DNA from: Thermotogae bacterium
GTDB taxonomy: Bacteria; Thermotogota; Thermotogae; Petrotogales; Petrotogaceae
Assembly (NCBI GenBank): GCA_024233675.1
Contig: JACKPH010000008.1
Coordinates: 1-58,422, forward strand
DNA: 58,422 bases
Reading direction: 5' to 3'
This document shows, piece after piece, positions 54,239-58,422 of the stretch (position 1 is the stretch's first letter; every line of letters starts with the position of its first letter). A program made the position numbers and the translations under genes. The notes under the pieces are model-generated. The model made no database searches. It was not told the origin of the DNA and saw only the letters and a list, made by a program, of their open reading frames with translations.

Positions 54239-56121
54239 TATCTCACCTCAAAATCTATAACATAATCCTTACCGTCACTGAGATAATTTCCCTTACCGTC
54301 AGAAATCTGAGGATTGCCAATATATTCTCCCGGAATAGTTATAGTATAAGAACCCTGAATAAGTGCAAGATTTTTATCTTTCGGAAGAGAAACCGTTGCT
54401 GTATTGCTGTTTCCCTGATCAAGTTTAATAGTTAAATCATAAGTTTCAATATCTGAATTTCCCGGTGATGTAACATCAGCTTTAACATTATTTGTTATGA
54501 AAGAAAGACCTGATTTATCGTTAAAAGTAATATCAAAATAATAATTACTGCTTACACCGGGATACGTAACAGAACCAGGCTGAGTTATATCAGGTTTAAA
54601 AGAATATTTCTGCCCTGTTTTTGCCACGGTTATAGTAATATTAGAAATGGTCGGAGGGGTTTTATCCTCAAGATAAACATTTATACTATCATTATCGACT
54701 ATTGTTCTTCCGTCCTCAAGGAGAGCTTTGGCCTCAAGCTGAAGATAATTGTCTCCCTCATCTATTTCATAATACGGAAAATCATAAGAACTCTGTGTAA
54801 GACCTGTAGCACTGTAAGTAACTCCGTCTTTTGTAAGAACTGTGCCGTTCTGTTTTATAGAAAAAGAATAAATCGTATTTGCTGTGTATGAAGCATCAAG
54901 AGACATACCTGCAACAAGCCTTACAACTTTCTTATCAGTTGTACTCTCATAAAGATAATATTTATTTTTAGTATCTTCCGTAAGTTTGTCACCGTTAACA
55001 TACTCAGGTCTCAGAGAAACCTCGGCATCTTTCTTATTTATTTTTATATTATAATTTTTTGTTGATATAAAACCGGCATAATCTTCAGCAACTATTTTTA
55101 CAATCTGATCGGGATATGCTGTATCAAGAATTACATTAAGCTTCTCTTTTTCATATCTGTAAGGATACTTCTTATCAAAAATAAGTTTTTCTCCTGTATT
55201 ATCTTTATATATATAGGCTTTAAGAGAATAAATACCATCATTTCCGTAATCTTTAAGATCAGAAATATCAAAATTAACGCTGTAAACCTTAGATGTTGTT
55301 TCAACACTTATATTATTATCCGAATACGTTTCTGTATTACTTCCTGAAGGAATATAGTTTATATCCGGAGCCAAATTATCGCTTGAAACGATAAAATCAA
55401 TATTTCTTGTTGAATAAGGTTTTATAGCATCTATACTGTAAAGATTCGCTACTCCTTTATAATAACCTGTTTTATCAAATGCACTTATATTAAATAGAAA
55501 ATTGGAAACTTTAGATATTTTTTTCTGAAAATACTCTTCAGAAGAATTAAAATCAAGATTTACAATTTTAACATCTTGAGTATCAAGATAAAAATAAATT
55601 TTTATCTCTTCATTAACCCCCACAACAAAAACATCGGCATCTGTACCCTCAATATTCCTTTTCATATTTCCAGAAAGGATTTCTACATTCTTTATAACAT
55701 TATTAGTACCCATTATTGTTTTTGTTATTGAATTTGAAAAAACCTCTTTATTATCAGCAAGCTGATAATATGCTGTAAAAATATATTCTCCTGAATATCT
55801 CGGAGTATATGTAATCTTAACTGATTTATTATCTAAAACCTGAAAACCTCCGCCTTCTCCTCCAGAAACATAAACTTCCTTATTAACAATTCCGTTTAAT
55901 TCGCTTACCTCAAGTCTGAAAGTACTAAGCGAATTATTTGCCAGAGGCAGATTAAGAGATAATATAAAATCAATCGCCTTATTTGTTTCAAAATTTTTTG
56001 AGCTTTCATCCGTTACGGATAGAGTAAGTTTGACAGAATTAGAATTAAAACTGTTCAGACATCCTGTAAACAAAATCATTATTAAAACAGAAACAAATAT
56101 AAGGTAAAATCTCTTTTTCAT
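54238..56121 (-). CDS. Lipoprotein of beta-sandwich domains, first gene of the giant lipoprotein operon
   Basis: A 627-residue lipoprotein; signal peptide ends LFTGC (Cys21). About six beta-sandwich modules, with Ig-like boundary phrases such as DKTPPTISNITITVAKTGQKYSF and strands like YKGVANLYSIDAIKPYSTRNIDFIVSSDN. It resembles the two larger proteins encoded downstream in style though it is less than half their length. CGGAGGG precedes the ATG by 8 nt. The three genes form a single 12.1-kb operon. A palindrome ACAAT-AA-ATTGT lies about 60 nt upstream and may be an operator. Function unknown. Confidence 0.7.
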   Translation of the reverse strand: MKKRFYLIFVSVLIMILFTGCLNSFNSNSVKLTLSVTDESSKNFETNKAIDFILSLNLPLANNSLSTFRLEVSELNGIVNKEVYVSGGEGGGFQVLDNKSVKITYTPRYSGEYIFTAYYQLADNKEVFSNSITKTIMGTNNVIKNVEILSGNMKRNIEGTDADVFVVGVNEEIKIYFYLDTQDVKIVNLDFNSSEEYFQKKISKVSNFLFNISAFDKTGYYKGVANLYSIDAIKPYSTRNIDFIVSSDNLAPDINYIPSGSNTETYSDNNISVETTSKVYSVNFDISDLKDYGNDGIYSLKAYIYKDNTGEKLIFDKKYPYRYEKEKLNVILDTAYPDQIVKIVAEDYAGFISTKNYNIKINKKDAEVSLRPEYVNGDKLTEDTKNKYYLYESTTDKKVVRLVAGMSLDASYTANTIYSFSIKQNGTVLTKDGVTYSATGLTQSSYDFPYYEIDEGDNYLQLEAKALLEDGRTIVDNDSINVYLEDKTPPTISNITITVAKTGQKYSFKPDITQPGSVTYPGVSSNYYFDITFNDKSGLSFITNNVKADVTSPGNSDIETYDLTIKLDQGNSNTATVSLPKDKNLALIQGSYTITIPGEYIGNPQISDGKGNYLSDGKDYVIDFEVR

Positions 56122-56276
56122 TTAGTATCCCTCCGTAAATTCATTTTATATAAACAAACAATTTTTTATTCTCAGTACAATAAATTGTTCTATGCACATC
56201 ATAAAAAATCCTTATAAAATTCCGGGTAAAAAATACTTTTGGTTTTAAATATTGTAATTTTATCAGGAATTGACTG

Positions 56277-56301
56277 CCAGGAAATATAACATATTTTCTG
56301 G
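56277..56301. repeat. Palindrome A1 of the right-end repeat unit
   Basis: Arms CCAGGAAATAT / ATATTTTCTGG with an AAC centre (11 bp, one G-T). Preceded by AATTGACTG. It is the reverse complement of A2 with one mismatch. Confidence 0.85.
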
Positions 56302-56323
56302 AAATCTAAATAGGTGTCATCTC

Positions 56324-56350
56324 ACCAGAAAATATGTTATATTTTCTGGT
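56324..56350. repeat. Palindrome A2 of the right-end repeat unit
   Basis: Perfect 12-bp arms ACCAGAAAATAT / ATATTTTCTGGT around a GTT centre. With A1 it makes an inverted pair 22 bp apart. Confidence 0.88.
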
Positions 56351-56357
56351 AGTCCTC

Positions 56358-56471
56358 TAACTAGAGAGATCTTGACAAAGTTTTTTAAAACTTTGTGCAG
56401 TTGATTTTAGCTTTAAAGGTCAAAAACATATAAAACAAATGCATTTTTGTAAAATACACAAAAATCAGGAT
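56358..56471. repeat. Repeat unit copy A, body (conserved block, variable hairpin, 66-bp repeat)
   Basis: In order: an 18-bp block TAACTAGAGAGATCTTGA (56358-56375); a hairpin with arms ACAAAGTTTT / AAAACTTTGT (56375-56396); and a 66-bp segment (56406-56471) that matches copy B (58309-58374) with 3 mismatches. The 66-bp segment contains its own hairpin ATTTTTGT / ACAAAAAT. It lies 3' of the AAA-ATPase gene. Confidence 0.88.
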
Positions 56472-56502
56472 TTATTTTTAAAAAATATCAAAAAGAAATA
56501 CA

Positions 56503-56537
56503 AAAAAACAGAGATTAAATCATATAATCTCTGTTTT
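56503..56537 (-). terminator. Terminator of the AAA-ATPase gene
   Basis: Minus-strand AAACAGAGATTA / TAATCTCTGTTT stem followed by T residues, overlapping the stop codon at 56520. Confidence 0.75.
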
Positions 56538-58022
56538 ATAATTTGTTATATTCCTTTTCTCTGTATCTATCTCTATTCCTATAGCTGTTACAGGTTTCTT
56601 GTACCGGCATATCCTTTCTTTTATCTGCTTTATACTTTTATCCGGACTCGCTTTCTTTATTTCTATTATATATATGTCTTTCCTGTATTGTAATTCTATA
56701 TCACTTTTCCCCAGATTCCCTATTACTTCTCCATTTACTTTTAATCCGCATGACCATAATATTGTCAGTATTATACTATGATACCAGCTTTCTTTTTCCT
56801 GAAATAAATTATACGGTATTTTACTGAATATCCCCTGTATTTCTTCTATTACTTTTTTTATATCTTTTTTTTCAAGTGCTATTATTATATTTGTTCTTAA
56901 TTCATTAGTTTCTGTTTTGTATGTTCCGGATAGTATCAGTTCTGACATACTTTCTTTTACTTCAAGATTTGGGTAATCTACAAGATATCCGAGATAGTCA
57001 TGTTTTCCTTTGAAAGTAAGATATCCTGATTGTAATAGATATATAACAGGCGGTGCATCTTCTATTTCATATGTCGTTAGGTTAGTTTCTGTTATATATT
57101 TACCTCTTATTGTTTCAGGTTCTACATTATGACTTTTTATATATTCTGTAAGATATTTCGGTGTACCGCTTTCTATCCAGTAATTTCTGAATTCTTTATC
57201 CTGAAAATAGTTTAATATTGAGTATGGGTTGTATACATATTTTCTACCGTCAAATGAGAATCCGTCATAATGATCTTTTATTTTTTCTAACAGTTCTTCT
57301 CTTTTTTCTCCTGTTTCTTTTTCTGTATCTTTTATGTTCTCTTCAAAATTATTTTCAAGTTCTTCCTGAGTTATTCCCATCATTTCTGAGTATTCTGTGT
57401 TTGTTGTTATATCTCTTAAATTATTTAATGATGAAAATATTCCTGTTTTTGTCAGTTTCGTTATTCCTGTTATTATAGCAAACCTTAAATATGGATCTGC
57501 ATCTTTTATTACTACATAAAATTCTCTTAATATGTTTCTCATTGTTTCTGCTTTACCGTCTGTTATATGGTTTAATATCGGTCTGTCGTATTCGTCTATT
57601 AATACTACTGTCTTTTCTTTCTTCGATAACTTTTGTATTAAATCTGAAAACAACATTTTTGTGTTTTTACTTTCGGGTTTTATCCCGTATTCTTTATATA
57701 TGTTTATAAGCTGATGATTTAATGTTTCTCTCATTGTTTCTTCATCTGTTATGTCTAATTGTGACATACTCAGTTTTATTACAGGGTATTCTTTCCATTC
57801 CCATTTATCGTATATGTATAAATCTTTAAATAATTCTTTTTCTCCTTTGAACAGATAATATAATGTAGATATTGTCAGGCTTTTCCCGAATCTCCTCGGC
57901 CTCGATATGAAATAATATTTTCCTTCGGACAGTCTTTTTATATATTTTGTTTTATCTACATATACATAATTATTTTCTATTATGTCCTTAAAATCCTGTA
58001 TTCCTATGGGTAATTTCTTCAT
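56520..58022 (-). CDS. AAA-ATPase-like protein with C-terminal PD-(D/E)XK nuclease domain
   Basis: A 500-residue protein from ATG at 58022 (AGGTG 6 nt upstream; an in-frame GTG at 58031 is part of that site). N-terminal AAA-ATPase_like domain: DFKDIIENNYVYVDKTKYI, a P-loop variant SRPRRFGKSL (Walker A), VVLIDEYDRPI (Walker B), AIITGITKL (sensor). C-terminal PD-(D/E)XK part (DUF1703-like): GKSDIELQYRKDIYIIEIKKA with the D...E-x-K triad. These proteins occur in many diverged copies in some anaerobes and gut bacteria; their function is not established, with mobility or defence suggested. Strong use of T-ending codons sets it apart from its neighbours, and near-identical repeats flank it, so it is probably a mobile or cassette gene. 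Confidence 0.88.
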   Translation of the reverse strand: MKKLPIGIQDFKDIIENNYVYVDKTKYIKRLSEGKYYFISRPRRFGKSLTISTLYYLFKGEKELFKDLYIYDKWEWKEYPVIKLSMSQLDITDEETMRETLNHQLINIYKEYGIKPESKNTKMLFSDLIQKLSKKEKTVVLIDEYDRPILNHITDGKAETMRNILREFYVVIKDADPYLRFAIITGITKLTKTGIFSSLNNLRDITTNTEYSEMMGITQEELENNFEENIKDTEKETGEKREELLEKIKDHYDGFSFDGRKYVYNPYSILNYFQDKEFRNYWIESGTPKYLTEYIKSHNVEPETIRGKYITETNLTTYEIEDAPPVIYLLQSGYLTFKGKHDYLGYLVDYPNLEVKESMSELILSGTYKTETNELRTNIIIALEKKDIKKVIEEIQGIFSKIPYNLFQEKESWYHSIILTILWSCGLKVNGEVIGNLGKSDIELQYRKDIYIIEIKKASPDKSIKQIKERICRYKKPVTAIGIEIDTEKRNITNYKTEII

Positions 58023-58163
58023 ATCTTTCACCTGCCTTCTTTTTTATATTATAGCATAAGAAATTTAATAGTTTAGCATTTATTAATCAGCTGTTTAGAA
58101 GTAAATTTTTAAATTATTATTTTTAAAATGTAAAAAATGTCTTTATTGTTGTTTAAAAGGATT

Positions 58164-58190
58164 ACCAGGAAATATGTTATATTTATTAGT
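58164..58190. repeat. Palindrome B1 of the right-end repeat unit
   Basis: Left arm ACCAGGAAATAT, GTT centre, and a decayed right arm ATATTTATTAGT. Same orientation as A2. Confidence 0.75.
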
Positions 58191-58209
58191 ATTTCACTGA
58201 AATTGATTG

Positions 58210-58234
58210 CCAAGAAATATAACATATTTCTTGG
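58210..58234. repeat. Palindrome B2 of the right-end repeat unit
   Basis: Perfect arms CCAAGAAATAT / ATATTTCTTGG with an AAC centre, 19 bp after B1; preceded by AATTGATTG as A1 is by AATTGACTG. Confidence 0.88.
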
Positions 58235-58255
58235 TATTTCGAACAGTTTGTTTTA

Positions 58256-58374
58256 TAACTGGAGAAATCTTGATTTTTTACAACGTAAAAAATGCTTTTG
58301 CTTTTGCCTTTAGCTTTAAAAATCAAAAACATATAAAACAAGTGCATTTTTGTAAAATACACAAAAATCAGGAT
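58256..58374. repeat. Repeat unit copy B, body
   Basis: Same order as copy A: block TAACTGGAGAAATCTTGA (58256-58273, 2 mismatches to copy A), a hairpin with arms ATTTTTTAC / GTAAAAAAT and loop AAC (58273-58293), then the 66-bp segment 58309-58374. It lies 5' of the AAA-ATPase gene, in the same orientation as copy A. Confidence 0.88.
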
Positions 58375-58394
58375 CTCTAATATTTAGAAGACTG

Positions 58395-58419
58395 CCAAGA
58401 AATATATTATATTTCTTGG
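58395..58419. repeat. Palindrome B3, start of a possible further unit
   Basis: Perfect arms CCAAGAAATAT / ATATTTCTTGG around ATT, 20 bp after the 66-bp segment of copy B and preceded by GACTG. It suggests that another unit begins at the window edge. Confidence 0.82.
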
Positions 58420-58422
58420 TGA

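Noticed and set aside
56277..58419. CRISPR array
   Set aside because: Palindromes vary in sequence and direction, spacing is irregular, and no unique spacers of constant length or cas genes are present.
56277..58419. Classical insertion sequence
   Set aside because: No transposase or integrase ORF, no terminal inverted repeats at gene ends and no short target-site duplication was seen; the flanking copies are direct repeats.

Overview
The window looks like an AT-rich (low-GC) bacterial chromosome segment of a motile, fermentative, two-membraned organism. The best guess is a mesophilic or moderately thermophilic member of the Thermotogota (Petrotogales type). The reasons are the combination of FliW/CsrA beside the flgM-flgN-flgK-flgL operon, a K+-dependent membrane pyrophosphatase, acetate kinase, a DUF4416 protein, a YjfB-like protein and a large set of dockerin/FN3/Ig-like lipoproteins, with frequent TTG starts. 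This taxonomic call is inference from gene content; no 16S rRNA is present.

Layout. 1-1.2 kb: a truncated pseB (flagellin glycosylation) diverging from yjfB, with overlapping sigma-28-type promoters. 1.2-6 kb: two cohesin/dockerin/FN3-type lipoproteins behind a leader that contains a terminator. 6-11.2 kb: a degenerate HD-GYP-like protein, a U32 protein and rmlB, the last behind a strong promoter and two tandem terminators. 11.2-18 kb: flagellar hook-filament junction genes (flgM, flgN, a very long flgK, flgL), then a separate unit fliW-csrA-PfkB-like kinase-frameshifted envelope protein. 18-25 kb: a secreted unknown, yajC-secD-secF, a RodZ-like protein, DUF4416 and an AI-2E-family permease. 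24.7-28 kb: a divergent phosphofructokinase and hppA. 28.4-36.3 kb: secreted phosphatases (calcineurin-like and PhoA-like) around a decayed gene, YibE/F, a PrcB-like protein and a secreted unknown. 36.3-42.5 kb: two membrane-anchored unknowns (one DUF4230-like), a CpsB/YwqE-type tyrosine phosphatase and a Wzc-type tyrosine kinase, then tRNA-Ser(GGA) and ackA. 44-56 kb: a 12-kb operon of three large lipoproteins built from beta-sandwich domains. 56.2-58.4 kb: an AAA-ATPase/PD-(D/E)XK gene flanked by two copies of a repeat unit.

Themes. Surface and motility dominate: flagellar assembly and its regulators, sugar nucleotide synthesis (pseB, rmlB), capsule/exopolysaccharide control by a kinase/phosphatase pair, and many exported lipoproteins. 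Energy metabolism is represented by a PFK variant, a pyrophosphate-driven cation pump and acetate kinase.

The most unusual signal is at the right end. Two copies of a roughly 200-bp unit carry 25-27-bp palindromes, a conserved 18-bp block, a hairpin whose sequence changes completely while its pairing is kept, and a 66-bp repeat with 3 mismatches. Other items worth checking are the two leader terminators (before the lipoprotein pair and before rmlB), the shared sigma-28 promoter zone, and a PFK lacking the usual donor-site residues.
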